Source of the DNA: Niastella sp.
GTDB lineage: Bacteria; Bacteroidota; Bacteroidia; Chitinophagales; Chitinophagaceae
Direction of reading: 5' to 3'
DNA: 64,000 bases
Assembly (NCBI GenBank): GCA_016710595.1
Contig: JADJVM010000008.1
Location: forward strand, 1,240,001-1,304,000
Made by a program: the position numbers and the translations under genes. Shown here piece by piece: positions 33,411-42,841 of this stretch. Each line of letters starts with the position of its first letter. Position 1 is the first letter of the stretch. The notes beneath the pieces are model-generated. The model was not told where the DNA came from and made no database searches. It worked only from the letters and a program-made list of their open reading frames with translations.

Positions 33411-35363
33411 ATGAAAAAAATAATTGGCTTTTTTTTGATTTGTTTTTTAATGCAGCACCAGGCAAATGCACAGCTTACCCGTTACATTATAAAACTAAAA
33501 GACAAAGCTTTTAATGGTTATTCAATTGCTAACCCTGAACTTTTTTTAACAGCACGTGCGCTTCAACGCAGGGTAAGATATGGTATTCCGATAGATAGCA
33601 CTGATCTTCCCGTAACCGCAAGATATATTGACAGCATACGCATGGCAGGCGATGTAACCATTTTAAATTATTCTAAATGGCTAAACCAGGTGGCTATTAA
33701 AACAACTGATGCTACAGCATTGGCAAAAATAAATTCATTTCCATTTGTTGCCGCAAGTAACCCTATTGCCTCATTTGCAGGAGGCACTTTACAACCCGTA
33801 AATAAAAATTTAGAAATACCCGAAAATCAAATACTCACAGGCGATCCCCCACCCGCTTCGCTTATTGATAATTATGATTATGGTTTTAGCCATGGCCAGG
33901 TTGCGATTCATAATGGCCAGTTTCTCCATAACCTTGGCTTTATGGGGCAGGGTATGCAAATAGCCGTTTTAGATGCCGGTTTTTATCACTACCAAAGTTT
34001 ACCAACTTTCGATAGTATAAGAATAAACAATCAAATACTCGGCACCTGGGATTTTGTAAAAAATGAAGAAAGCGTAAATGAAGATCATCAACATGGCATG
34101 CAATGCCTAAGTACCATTGCTGCAAATATGCCCGGTATTTTTGTGGGTACAGCCCCCAAAGCCTCGTTCTATCTATATCGTACTGAAGATGCAAATTCAG
34201 AATTTCCTATTGAAGAACAAAATTGGGCAGTGGGTGCCGAAAGAGCCGATAGTTTGGGAGTAGATGTGTACTCGGTATCCTTAGGCTATTCCACTTTTGA
34301 TGATCCTGCATTAAACTATAGTTATAATAATATGGATGGTAATACAACCATGATTGCAAAAGCGGCAGACCTGGCAGCCAAAAAAGGAATTTTGGTTGTA
34401 GTATCGGCTGGTAATGAAGGAACAAGCAGTTGGCATTATCTTCTTACTCCTTCTGATGCAGATAGTGTTTTGGCTGTAGGTGCTGTTGATAGCCTCGGCA
34501 ATGTTGCCGGCTTTAGCAGTTATGGGCCAAGCAGTGACAATAGGGTAAAACCCAATGTAGCATCTGTAGGCTGGATGACAGCAGTTGCAAATTTTAATAC
34601 CGGTATGCCTACTTTTGGTAGCGGCACCTCTTTTGCCTGCCCAAATATGGCAGGTTTAAGCACTTGCTTGTGGCAGGCTTTTCCCGAAGTAAATAATATG
34701 AGTATCATTGATGCGCTACAGCAAAGCGCTTCACGTGCTACTAATCCCGATAACCGGGTAGGCTATGGCATACCAGACGTAAAAAAAGCATTTGCATTAC
34801 TTGTAAAAAAATCATTTCATGCCCAGGTTCAGTTAACTGATTGTGTGGTTACCGGTGAAATGCAAATTAAAACGGGTAATAACATTAATATAGATATAGA
34901 AAGAAAATTAAATGGTAATACGGATTACCAGGTAATAAAAACATTTACAGGTTTGGGTAATTTTGCAACCACTTCATTAGCCTTTACAGATGATTTAACA
35001 CAAGTGCCAAACGGGAATATTTATTACCGCATTAAAATGCAGGTGCAGGGTGATACCAGTTTTATTATTGATTCTATCCTCATTGCACATACTCAATCTT
35101 GTATCCCATTATCAAATAGCGTAAAAGTAGGGCCAAATCCCATGCAGGATCAACTCCATGTAATGATTGGCCGAACTACAAATACTGCAATAAGATTAGT
35201 TCTCTTTAATGCGCTGGGACAAAAAGTTTGGGATACACAAAACAATCAAATGGCAGGTAGCCAAACTTACATTATAGCTACCAACCGGTTAGCCAAAGGG
35301 GTTTATAGTATTGCTGTGTATGCAAATGGTAAACGGGATTTTATTCAAAAACTAATAAAATAA
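33411..35363 (+). CDS. secreted subtilisin-like serine peptidase (S8) with T9SS sorting domain
   Basis: A 650-residue secreted protease: signal peptide ending ANAQ, a propeptide-like region (about 22-150), the S8 catalytic domain, and a T9SS type A sorting domain at the C-terminus (VGPNPMQDQL to the end, FIQKLIK). The triad residues are D188 (AVLDAGF), H228 (DHQHGMQCL) and S407 (GSGTSFACPNMAG), with the oxyanion Asn N335 (SAGNEG). It probably degrades proteins outside the cell or on its surface. It stands alone, with a convergent methyltransferase gene two bases after its stop. Confidence 0.93.
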   Translation: MKKIIGFFLICFLMQHQANAQLTRYIIKLKDKAFNGYSIANPELFLTARALQRRVRYGIPIDSTDLPVTARYIDSIRMAGDVTILNYSKWLNQVAIKTTDATALAKINSFPFVAASNPIASFAGGTLQPVNKNLEIPENQILTGDPPPASLIDNYDYGFSHGQVAIHNGQFLHNLGFMGQGMQIAVLDAGFYHYQSLPTFDSIRINNQILGTWDFVKNEESVNEDHQHGMQCLSTIAANMPGIFVGTAPKASFYLYRTEDANSEFPIEEQNWAVGAERADSLGVDVYSVSLGYSTFDDPALNYSYNNMDGNTTMIAKAADLAAKKGILVVVSAGNEGTSSWHYLLTPSDADSVLAVGAVDSLGNVAGFSSYGPSSDNRVKPNVASVGWMTAVANFNTGMPTFGSGTSFACPNMAGLSTCLWQAFPEVNNMSIIDALQQSASRATNPDNRVGYGIPDVKKAFALLVKKSFHAQVQLTDCVVTGEMQIKTGNNINIDIERKLNGNTDYQVIKTFTGLGNFATTSLAFTDDLTQVPNGNIYYRIKMQVQGDTSFIIDSILIAHTQSCIPLSNSVKVGPNPMQDQLHVMIGRTTNTAIRLVLFNALGQKVWDTQNNQMAGSQTYIIATNRLAKGVYSIAVYANGKRDFIQKLIK

Positions 35364-35365
35364 AT

Positions 35366-36535
35366 TTATTCTTTTTGAAATACTGAAGTAAATAAAGTGT
35401 CAGCGCCAACCCGCCAGCCGGGTAAATATTTGTATTCAATACACTTTAATGATGTTTGTTTTTCAATAGCCCTAACCATTTCTTCATTTTCTGATTTAAA
35501 AACAGAGCAGGTAATATAAAACAGCAGCCCGTTCTCACGTAATTGCGATGCTACCTGGCTGGCAATTTGTAATTGTTTTTGAGAGTAATGAGCCAATATA
35601 TTTTCGTTAAAAAAATAAAGCTGTTCAGGGGTGCGGCCCCAGGTACCACTCCCACTGCAGGGTGCATCTAAAATTATAATATCATATTTATCTTGTTTGT
35701 GAATGCCTTTATTTTCTGTAAGGTCTGCAGTGAATGTATGTTGCAATTTTATATCGGCTTCTTTAAGCCGGGTTTGCATATTTTTTAATATTGAAGATCG
35801 TATATCACTTGCTGTAATGAATATTTGCCCTTGTAAAATATCATATAGTAAAATAGATTTTCCACCACTTGCGGCACAGCAATCCCATACATTTAGTTTG
35901 TTTTTAAATGGTAATGATTGTAATAAATTAAATCCAATATTAAAAACTTGTTGTGAACGATAATCCTGTATTACTGCTTCTTTATTTAGAAGAATTATAT
36001 CCTGGGTACCTGTTTTATTGGATAGGCAAATACAATCTTCATCTAAAACTTCATACTCAATTTGCTTTGCTTGCAATTTTTGCTGGACTATTTCCTTTTT
36101 ATTGGGGCGGCAACGTAAAAAAAGCTTAGGCTGTTTTAACAATGAATTTGAAAATTCATTTGTATTTAATTGTTCACTTAATATAGATCTAAATGGAAAT
36201 ATTTTTTGCAGGTCAATATTTACAATTTTTGCTTTTTCATTTATTGAAAAGTGTACCGCTTCATTAAGATGAGGATACAATTCTTCCAATAATGGATGGC
36301 CCGTATGTTGGCACATAAAAAAAGCGGCTGCTAAATTTTTTTCATCGGCATGATTAAAACAATGGCCTGTTCTAAAATAATTATAACACAGCTCACTTAT
36401 TAATTTCCTGTCCTGTGAGCCATGTTTTTTATTTTGTGAAAAATAATTTTTTAGAAAAAAAATAAATGGTTTTTCACCGGTATAATTATTTACCAGTGCA
36501 ACTGCTGTATGTATAGTATTAAAATAGCGGCTCAT
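35366..36535 (-). CDS. RsmB/NOP family rRNA (cytosine-5) methyltransferase
   Basis: A 389-residue SAM-dependent RNA m5C methyltransferase. The SAM-binding motif is WDCCAASGGKSILL; DAPCSGSGTWGR holds one conserved Cys, and YITCSVFKSENEE holds the catalytic Cys of motif VI. The N-terminal part resembles the NusB-like region of RsmB, though shortened. The likely target is 16S rRNA, but the exact base is not readable. I chose the ATG at 36535 (MSRYFNTIHTAV); the in-frame start at 36604 adds 23 residues with no family similarity that I recognise. Confidence 0.87.
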   Translation of the reverse strand: MSRYFNTIHTAVALVNNYTGEKPFIFFLKNYFSQNKKHGSQDRKLISELCYNYFRTGHCFNHADEKNLAAAFFMCQHTGHPLLEELYPHLNEAVHFSINEKAKIVNIDLQKIFPFRSILSEQLNTNEFSNSLLKQPKLFLRCRPNKKEIVQQKLQAKQIEYEVLDEDCICLSNKTGTQDIILLNKEAVIQDYRSQQVFNIGFNLLQSLPFKNKLNVWDCCAASGGKSILLYDILQGQIFITASDIRSSILKNMQTRLKEADIKLQHTFTADLTENKGIHKQDKYDIIILDAPCSGSGTWGRTPEQLYFFNENILAHYSQKQLQIASQVASQLRENGLLFYITCSVFKSENEEMVRAIEKQTSLKCIEYKYLPGWRVGADTLFTSVFQKE

Positions 36536-36643
36536 AAAAAAAGCTGTACGAATACAGCCATATTGATACATTAGTATTACAAAAGTTGAACGGAGCGTCG
36601 CCACTAAAGCTTAACCAGGGCGCAAAAGCTCAGTACAAAAAAA

Positions 36644-37882
36644 TTAAACTTCCAGCAATGCTTCTATTGGATCTTTTCCAAATAGGAGGATGTCCGGGTT
36701 TTCTAATAATTGTTTTACCCTCACTAAAAAACCTACTGATTCACGCCCATCAATAATACGGTGATCGTAGCTGAGGGCGATATACATCATCGGCTTTATC
36801 ACTACCTGGCCATTTACTGCCATAGGGCGTTCTACAATGTTATGCATTCCCAATATGGCACTTTGGGGTAAATTTATAATGGGCGTACTCATCATACTTC
36901 CAAAAACGCCGCCATTGGTAATGGTAAAGGTACCGCCAGCCATTTCTTCTAATGTAAGTTTATTGTTTTTGGCCTTGGTTGCCAGGTCCACCACAGCGGC
37001 TTCTATTTCTGCCATACTCAGGCTTTCTGCATTGCGGATTACGGGCACTACCAGTCCCTTTGGGGCGCTTACCGCAATTGAAATATCACAATATTCGTGG
37101 TAAATAATATTCTCAGCATCTAAGTAAGCATTTACTGCCTGGAATTGCTGCAATGCATAACAACAGGCTTTCGTAAAAAAGCTCATGAAACCAAGGTTCA
37201 CTCCATGCAATTCCTTAAACTTGTCTTTATATTTTTTACGGATTTCCATGATTGGCCCCATATCTACTTCGTTAAAAGTAGTGAGCATGGCTGTTGTATT
37301 TTTTGCTTCTACCAGTCGGCGACTGATTGTTTTACGCAGATTGCTCATTTTTTCGGGCCTGTCATTCCTGCTAAACAGGTTTGTTCCCGGTACTCGTCCG
37401 GGGTTTGCCAGGATATCAATAACATCCTGTTTTAAAATTTTTCCCAGGCTGCCTGAAGGTTTTATTGATTTGGTATCAACTTTTTTATCGGCAATGATAG
37501 CCGCAGCCACAGGGCTCGCTTTCACTTCTTCTTTTGGCTGAGTTTCAACTGTTTTTACCGGTTCAGCCGTTTTTTCTTTTTTCGGTGTTTCGGTCACTTT
37601 AGCAGGTTCTGCTTTAGGTGCAGGTGCTACTTGTTCTGGCTTGGGTGCAGATTCATCAATAGTACATACCACATCTCCAATAGAGAGTGTATCTCCCTCT
37701 TTAGCAACCCATTGTATTGCCCCTGCCTTTTCTGCATTGATCTCAAAAGTAGCTTTCTCACTTTCTAATTCTGCAATTACTTCGTCTCTTTGAACGTATT
37801 CGCCGCTTTGTTTTAAAATTTTTACCAGTGTTACCTCGGTAATACTTTCTCCTACTGTCGGAACTTTTATTTCTATTGCCAT
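36644..37882 (-). CDS. sucB: dihydrolipoyllysine succinyltransferase, E2 of 2-oxoglutarate dehydrogenase
   Basis: A 412-residue E2 protein with three parts: an N-terminal lipoyl domain with the lipoylated K43 (ELESEKATFEI), a flexible Pro/Ala/Lys linker with a peripheral-subunit-binding domain (SGSLGKILKQDVI), and a C-terminal catalytic domain. The catalytic H374 and D378 lie in SYDHRIIDGRE. It moves the succinyl group from lipoamide to CoA in the TCA cycle. E1 (sucA) is not adjacent in this window. The odhB name is also used in this phylum. It has a short leader with no exact TAnnTTTG. Confidence 0.95.
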   Translation of the reverse strand: MAIEIKVPTVGESITEVTLVKILKQSGEYVQRDEVIAELESEKATFEINAEKAGAIQWVAKEGDTLSIGDVVCTIDESAPKPEQVAPAPKAEPAKVTETPKKEKTAEPVKTVETQPKEEVKASPVAAAIIADKKVDTKSIKPSGSLGKILKQDVIDILANPGRVPGTNLFSRNDRPEKMSNLRKTISRRLVEAKNTTAMLTTFNEVDMGPIMEIRKKYKDKFKELHGVNLGFMSFFTKACCYALQQFQAVNAYLDAENIIYHEYCDISIAVSAPKGLVVPVIRNAESLSMAEIEAAVVDLATKAKNNKLTLEEMAGGTFTITNGGVFGSMMSTPIINLPQSAILGMHNIVERPMAVNGQVVIKPMMYIALSYDHRIIDGRESVGFLVRVKQLLENPDILLFGKDPIEALLEV

Positions 37883-38117
37883 TTAAAAACCATATTTTTG
37901 CTATGCAAATCTCGTATAAAATTCCTTATCCTCTGTATTAATTCCGCAAATTCCACAAGATCCTTCAGATTAACTCCAGGAATCCCCCCAATTGGGGTAT
38001 TGATTTTTAATTATATTAATAATATTTTTGTTTCTTAAATAAGAATAAAATCTAAACAGATATTAATTTTTTGACCCTGGTAGTAAATACCAATCGCTTG
38101 AATCTAAAAATTTAAAA

Positions 38118-39791
38118 ATGTCACAGAAAAAAATAACCGGTATTGCTATTGCACTGATATTATTTAGTTTTAGTGCAGGTGCACAATTGTACAATAGCGG
38201 GGCTACCATTAAAATACAAAATGGTGCTTATATTTATTCACAAGGTGATGTTACCAATAATGCGGGAACCATTACCAATGATGGGAAACTGGAAGTGCAG
38301 GGTAACTTTATCAATAGTGGTACTTATAATTCTACTACTTTAGAAGATAGCGTTATTATGTCTGGCACTGGGAATGTTACTTTACGGGCTGGTGGCGCTA
38401 CTATTAATTATTTGATGCTGAATAAAAGCAGTAATTCAAATGAAATAAAATTAACACAATCAGCGAACGTAGGCAAAGTACTTGATTATTTAGTTGGTAA
38501 ACTAACTACAGATCCTATTAATAATCCGGCATACTTTTTATCTGCACCCAACACGGCGGTATTTAATTTTGGTGCTACCAATGAAATAATAGGAACTGTA
38601 AAAAGAACCAGTTGGGTTTCTAACACTTCAGTAGTATTCAACCAACCTAATATGCAGGTAAATACTACAGCCGGCACCCCTCCATCTGATTTTTCTGTTA
38701 CAATGATTCCGCAATCAGCAGGTGGCGACCCGACTCAAAATGAAAGAGAAGTAAAAAGGAATTTTGCTTTTTCCCAAACAGGGGGTTCTGGTTTTACAGC
38801 CGGTATCCGGTTTGCTTATTTAGATGCTGAGTTAAATACAAATACAGAAGGAGGGCTGGTACCCTGGCAACTGGTATCATCTGAATGGAATGGTGAATTA
38901 ACCCCCATTACCCGTGATGCTACTGCTAATTATGTAGAATACGCAGGCATTCCGGCGACTGACCTTACAAATGAATGGAAACTGGCAGATGCAAAATATG
39001 TTTACAATGCAAAAGCTTATTTAAGAGGCGCCTGGAATAATGGTAGCGGTTTAATGAGAACCAATTTAAATAGTGCTGGTTTAATCCCATTAACACAGCC
39101 CTATGCCGGGGCTCCAACAAATTATCCCGGTACAGAATCTGTTGCTTCAATACCGAATGCAAATATTGTAGATTGGGTTCTTTTGGAATTCAGGAAGCCT
39201 GCAAGCGGTGATGGTGCCGATGCTGATGCTGCATCAACAATTGGCAGAAGAGCTGCATTTTTATTGAACAATGGTGATATTGTGGATTTGGATGGAGTAT
39301 CCTCTCCTTTTATTGAAATCTCTAAACAGGGAGGTGGGTTTATTGTAGTGAAACATCGCAATCATATTGCTATTATGAGCAATAACCTTGCTTCAAATGC
39401 ACTGGGTACTTTTGCAAATGATTTTTCTGTAGCTGCAAATGCTTATACCAATCCATTAGCATCATCTACACCTACTACTGTTTTATTTCCCAGCTCCCCG
39501 GGTAATTCTTTATATGGTATGTGGCCTGGTGATGTAAATAGAAATGGTACTGTAAGCAGTGCTGACCTTACCCCTATATACAGTGTGGTAGGTTCTACAC
39601 CCGATCAAAACACTAACCTGTATAGCGTAAGAGATGTGAATTTAGATACCAATATTACGAATGCCGATGCCAGTAACGCTTCTTATTCTATATCAAATTT
39701 TGCAAATGCTAGTGTTTTAAGACCTGGGTTTATAAATACAAATAATCTTCCTCATATTATTAAATCCCATGTTCCGGGAGAATCTAATTAA
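38118..39791 (+). CDS. secreted protein with a C-terminal dockerin-like EF-hand pair
   Basis: A 557-residue secreted protein of unknown function. After a signal peptide ending SAGAQ, a beta-rich region (about 25-170) with many Asn/Thr/Gly repeats resembles filamentous surface proteins. A central domain (about 180-460) is unassigned. The C-terminus (about 472-530) carries two calcium-loop-like segments, DVNRNGTVSSADL and DVNLDTNITNADA, with spacing like a type I dockerin. Unlike its neighbour it has no recognisable T9SS sorting domain and ends in HVPGESN. The next gene starts 20 bases downstream, so the two are probably cotranscribed and act together. It is preceded by a 235-base AT-rich gap. 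Confidence 0.72.
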   Translation: MSQKKITGIAIALILFSFSAGAQLYNSGATIKIQNGAYIYSQGDVTNNAGTITNDGKLEVQGNFINSGTYNSTTLEDSVIMSGTGNVTLRAGGATINYLMLNKSSNSNEIKLTQSANVGKVLDYLVGKLTTDPINNPAYFLSAPNTAVFNFGATNEIIGTVKRTSWVSNTSVVFNQPNMQVNTTAGTPPSDFSVTMIPQSAGGDPTQNEREVKRNFAFSQTGGSGFTAGIRFAYLDAELNTNTEGGLVPWQLVSSEWNGELTPITRDATANYVEYAGIPATDLTNEWKLADAKYVYNAKAYLRGAWNNGSGLMRTNLNSAGLIPLTQPYAGAPTNYPGTESVASIPNANIVDWVLLEFRKPASGDGADADAASTIGRRAAFLLNNGDIVDLDGVSSPFIEISKQGGGFIVVKHRNHIAIMSNNLASNALGTFANDFSVAANAYTNPLASSTPTTVLFPSSPGNSLYGMWPGDVNRNGTVSSADLTPIYSVVGSTPDQNTNLYSVRDVNLDTNITNADASNASYSISNFANASVLRPGFINTNNLPHIIKSHVPGESN

Positions 39792-39811
39792 TAAGTTAAT
39801 ACACAAGAATC

Positions 39812-40963
39812 ATGAAAAAAATTTTAGTCCCATTTCTTGCGCTTTTTATCATCCAAAATACTTCTGCCCAGAATGTATCAATAAAAGTTGCTCAAAAATC
39901 TTACAGCAATGTAGATCCTGATGGAGCAGGCCCTGCTACTGGTTCTGTAGTAATTCAATTTTTATTACAATATTCCGGTGGTACTGTTTTAGCTGATGGA
40001 ATGGGTTTATCCATGGTATATCAGTCCTCTAAACTGATGGCTACTGTTGCTAACACTACGGTCCCTGTCGGTAACCTAGGTTCACCCCCAGTCGGTTCTA
40101 CCTGGCTTCAAACCGTGAATAACCGGCCTGGTAACCCAATAAATAAAACATATAATGGAGTAACTTATGACAGAAGAATGATTGTAGGCTTTAATGAATC
40201 TTCGGGTAATCCTACTGTGGCTGTGGATGGTAACTTTCAGGCTTTGGTAGAAATTACTTATTGGACACTTGGCAATTCATATCCACAAGGAGGATTTATT
40301 ACTCCCGAACCCGGTTCCATACTTCCCCAAAATGAATTATCAAGCGACCAGGGTTTAACTACTTTTCCTTACTTATCTCCCGATTTAAATAATGCGGTTG
40401 CCTTAGGTGGTACTGTTCCTATTTATTTAAGTAAATTTAATGTAGGCTGTAAAACCAACGGTGTATCGGTATCATGGAGTACTCAAAATGAATCGAACAG
40501 CAATCATTTCGAAGTTTTGAAAAGTGCTGATGGGTTCAATTGGGAAAATATTGGCCAGCAACCTGCTGCTATAAACTCTACTGCTGAAAAAAATTATCAA
40601 TACCTAGATTTGAATGGTTCAACAGGCCTCTATAAAATAAGGATGGTAGATGCAGATGGAAGTTTTACCGAAACAGGATCCCTTAGGTCAAGTTGTGAAG
40701 TAAAAAGCTATATTACTTCCCAGGTATATCCCGTTCCTGCAAAAGATGGTATCACGCTTGCCATTAAATCAGATAAAGCAATTAAAACAGATCTGCAAAT
40801 AATAGATGCCTCAGGCAGGATCGTTCAAAAGCTCAGTACCTCCTTAATGATTGGCACTACCAATATTCCTATTGATGTAAGTAAAATGGCTGCCGGCGAA
40901 TATTTGATTGTGAGCACCAACCCGAATTTTAAACTTACTAAGAAATTTATAATTGTCAGATAA
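39812..40963 (+). CDS. secreted beta-sandwich protein with T9SS sorting domain (possible cohesin-like partner)
   Basis: A 383-residue protein with a signal peptide ending TSAQ, an N-terminal domain (about 22-195), an FN3-like region (about 205-290) and a T9SS type A sorting domain (about 295-383, with VYPVPAKDG). The N-terminal domain has a strand pattern (VVIQFLLQYSGGTVLADGMG, LSMVYQSSKLM, FQALVEITYW) that is compatible with a cohesin or related beta-sandwich, but I cannot confirm the family by eye. The gene lies 20 bases after a dockerin-like gene. A strong terminator follows. Confidence 0.68.
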   Translation: MKKILVPFLALFIIQNTSAQNVSIKVAQKSYSNVDPDGAGPATGSVVIQFLLQYSGGTVLADGMGLSMVYQSSKLMATVANTTVPVGNLGSPPVGSTWLQTVNNRPGNPINKTYNGVTYDRRMIVGFNESSGNPTVAVDGNFQALVEITYWTLGNSYPQGGFITPEPGSILPQNELSSDQGLTTFPYLSPDLNNAVALGGTVPIYLSKFNVGCKTNGVSVSWSTQNESNSNHFEVLKSADGFNWENIGQQPAAINSTAEKNYQYLDLNGSTGLYKIRMVDADGSFTETGSLRSSCEVKSYITSQVYPVPAKDGITLAIKSDKAIKTDLQIIDASGRIVQKLSTSLMIGTTNIPIDVSKMAAGEYLIVSTNPNFKLTKKFIIVR

Positions 40964-40984
40964 GTAAATAATTAAACACACAAG

Positions 40985-41016
40985 AAAGCCTTCCAAAAAC
41001 ATGGAAGGCTTTTTTT
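40985..41016. terminator. bidirectional terminator between the T9SS gene and radC
   Basis: Stem AAAGCCTTCC / GGAAGGCTTT with an eight-base loop, followed on the + strand by a T-tract. It overlaps the end of radC. Confidence 0.85.
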
Positions 41017-41716
41017 ATAATATCCCTTCATCCGCAAAACTATAATATCCATTTTCACTCACAATAATATGGTCCAGCAAAATAATATCTATGAGGGCAG
41101 CGGCATCTTTTATTTTTTGGGTAAGCGCTATATCCTGTCTGCTGGGTGTAAGGCTACCGGAAGGGTGATTGTGAGTGAGGATGATTGCTGTTGCTTCTTC
41201 GTGCAATGCCATTTTTAAAATAACCCTGGGGTCTGCTACAGTGCCGGTAATCCCTCCTTTGCTTATTATTTCAAAACGCTTTATGGTATTGGCAGAATTG
41301 AGGAAAATAACAGCAAAAACCTCATATTTATAATCCTTAAGAACCGTTTGTAAGTAATTGCTTGTATCTGTACTGCGTGTTATTTTGAGTTTTTGTAATA
41401 CCGGGCCACTATGCCTTCGTCTTCCTAATTCCAATGCAGCAGCAAGGGCAATCGCTTTTGCTTTTCCGATTCCTTTTATTTTTTGAAAATCTGTAAGGGT
41501 TAACCGGCCTAATTCTGAAAGATTATTGCTGCCCATTGCAAGTACTTCCCGGGCAAGCTCTACAGCCGATTTGTCTTTACTCCCATTATTGATAATAATT
41601 GCCAATAGTTCAGAGTCACTTAAAGCTTCAGGCCCTTTGGCCATCATTTTCTCACGGGGCCTGTCATCAATAGCCCAGTTTTTAATGGATCCGCCGGTTT
41701 TATTAAAATTTTCCAT
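41015..41716 (-). CDS. radC: RadC/JAB-domain protein
   Basis: A 233-residue protein of the RadC family (UPF0758) with an N-terminal helix-hairpin-helix region and a C-terminal JAB/MPN metal-dependent hydrolase-like domain. The metal-binding motif HNHPSGSLTPSRQD with upstream Glu (EVFAVIFLN) is complete. Despite the name, a role in DNA repair is not well established, and JAB domains can act as deubiquitinase-like proteases. It is divergent from prs, with 73 bases between the start codons. Confidence 0.93.
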   Translation of the reverse strand: MENFNKTGGSIKNWAIDDRPREKMMAKGPEALSDSELLAIIINNGSKDKSAVELAREVLAMGSNNLSELGRLTLTDFQKIKGIGKAKAIALAAALELGRRRHSGPVLQKLKITRSTDTSNYLQTVLKDYKYEVFAVIFLNSANTIKRFEIISKGGITGTVADPRVILKMALHEEATAIILTHNHPSGSLTPSRQDIALTQKIKDAAALIDIILLDHIIVSENGYYSFADEGIL

Positions 41717-41748
41717 ACAATCAATTTTAAAACCTCTAAACTATACTG

Positions 41749-41756
41749 TATTTTCG
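41749..41756 (+). promoter_or_regulatory. near-consensus -7 element (TATTTTCG) of prs
   Basis: One mismatch to TAnnTTTG (C for T at the seventh base), 33 bases before the prs ATG. Confidence 0.35.
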
Positions 41757-41789
41757 CACTTCTCTTTATATACTGCACAAAAAAACTAC

Positions 41790-42743
41790 ATGGAATCTAA
41801 CGCTAAAATTTTTTCTGGTACGGGTTCTCAATATCTGGCTGAAAAAATTGCAAAGAAATTTGGAGAGCCCCTTGGCAAAGTAAATATACAACGTTTTAGT
41901 GATGGAGAAATAGGCGTTGAATTTCAGGAAAGCATACGTGGGCGATTTGTATTTTTAGTACAAAGCACTTTCGCTCCCACCGATAACCTGATGGAATTGT
42001 TACTAATGATTGATGCAGCAAAAAGAGCATCTGCTTATAAAGTAATAGCAGTAATTCCATATTATGGCTATGCACGCCAGGATCGTAAAGACAAACCACG
42101 TGTTGCAATCGGGTCAAAACTGGTGGCGAATATGCTTACTGCTGCCGGTGCAGACAGGGTGGTAACGATGGACCTGCATGCACCGCAAATTCAAGGGTAT
42201 TTCGATATCCCGGTTGATCACCTGGAATCTTCTGCCATCTTTATCCCCTATATTGAAAGCTTACATTTACCCAATCTCACTTTTGCTGCTCCCGACGTAG
42301 GTAGTGCAAACAGGATAAGGGAAGTAGCAACATTTTTTGAAACTGAAATGGTGATCTGCGATAAACATCGTAAAAGAGCAAACGAAATTGCAAGCATGGT
42401 GGTAATAGGAGATGTTACTGATAGAGATATTGTACTGGTTGATGATATTTGCGATACCGGTGGTACACTTTGTAAAAGCGCTGCACTAATGAAAGCAAAT
42501 GGCGCCAGGAGTGTACGGGCATTCTGTACACACCCGGTACTTAGTGGTAAGGCTTATGAAAACATTTCAAATAGCGTTTTGGAAGAACTGGTGGTATGTG
42601 ATACGATCCCTATTAAAAGTATTTGTGATAAAATAAAAGTACTATCCACCGACGAACTTTTTGCTGTAGCCATAAGAAACGCCTACGAAAATAAGAGCAT
42701 CAACAGCCTCTTTATTCGTAGCAGGTTAAAAAAACAATTGTAA
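41790..42743 (+). CDS. prs: ribose-phosphate pyrophosphokinase
   Basis: A 317-residue PRPP synthetase that transfers pyrophosphate from ATP to ribose 5-phosphate for nucleotide, histidine and NAD synthesis. Visible signatures are FSDGEIGVEF, the regulatory flexible-loop segment PYYGYARQDRKDKPR, VTMDLHAPQIQGYFD, and the PRPP loop VLVDDICDTGGTL. I chose the ATG at 41790; the longer in-frame extension to 41526 overlaps radC. The pentose phosphate operon (27.5 kb) supplies its substrate but is not linked. rplY follows 98 bases downstream with its own promoter. Confidence 0.96.
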   Translation: MESNAKIFSGTGSQYLAEKIAKKFGEPLGKVNIQRFSDGEIGVEFQESIRGRFVFLVQSTFAPTDNLMELLLMIDAAKRASAYKVIAVIPYYGYARQDRKDKPRVAIGSKLVANMLTAAGADRVVTMDLHAPQIQGYFDIPVDHLESSAIFIPYIESLHLPNLTFAAPDVGSANRIREVATFFETEMVICDKHRKRANEIASMVVIGDVTDRDIVLVDDICDTGGTLCKSAALMKANGARSVRAFCTHPVLSGKAYENISNSVLEELVVCDTIPIKSICDKIKVLSTDELFAVAIRNAYENKSINSLFIRSRLKKQL

Positions 42744-42812
42744 ATCAATATTTTATAATTAATTATATAAAAATAATACCTTAAAAACAACATTTACACG
42801 CCTTGTTTTACG

Positions 42813-42820
42813 TACTTTTG
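42813..42820 (+). promoter_or_regulatory. -7 promoter element (TACTTTTG) of rplY
   Basis: Exact TAnnTTTG, 21 bases before the ATG at 42842. CTTG at 42802-42805 is too close to be the -33 element. Confidence 0.55.
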
Positions 42821-42841
42821 CGCCTCAAATAAATTTATAAA

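Noticed and set aside
37986..37997. Palindrome CCCCAATTGGGG between sucB and the dockerin-like gene
   Set aside because: Short, single, and not positioned relative to a recognisable promoter.
41526..41789. 88-residue N-terminal extension of prs
   Set aside because: It is antisense to radC; the normal PRPP synthetase N-terminus begins at 41790.
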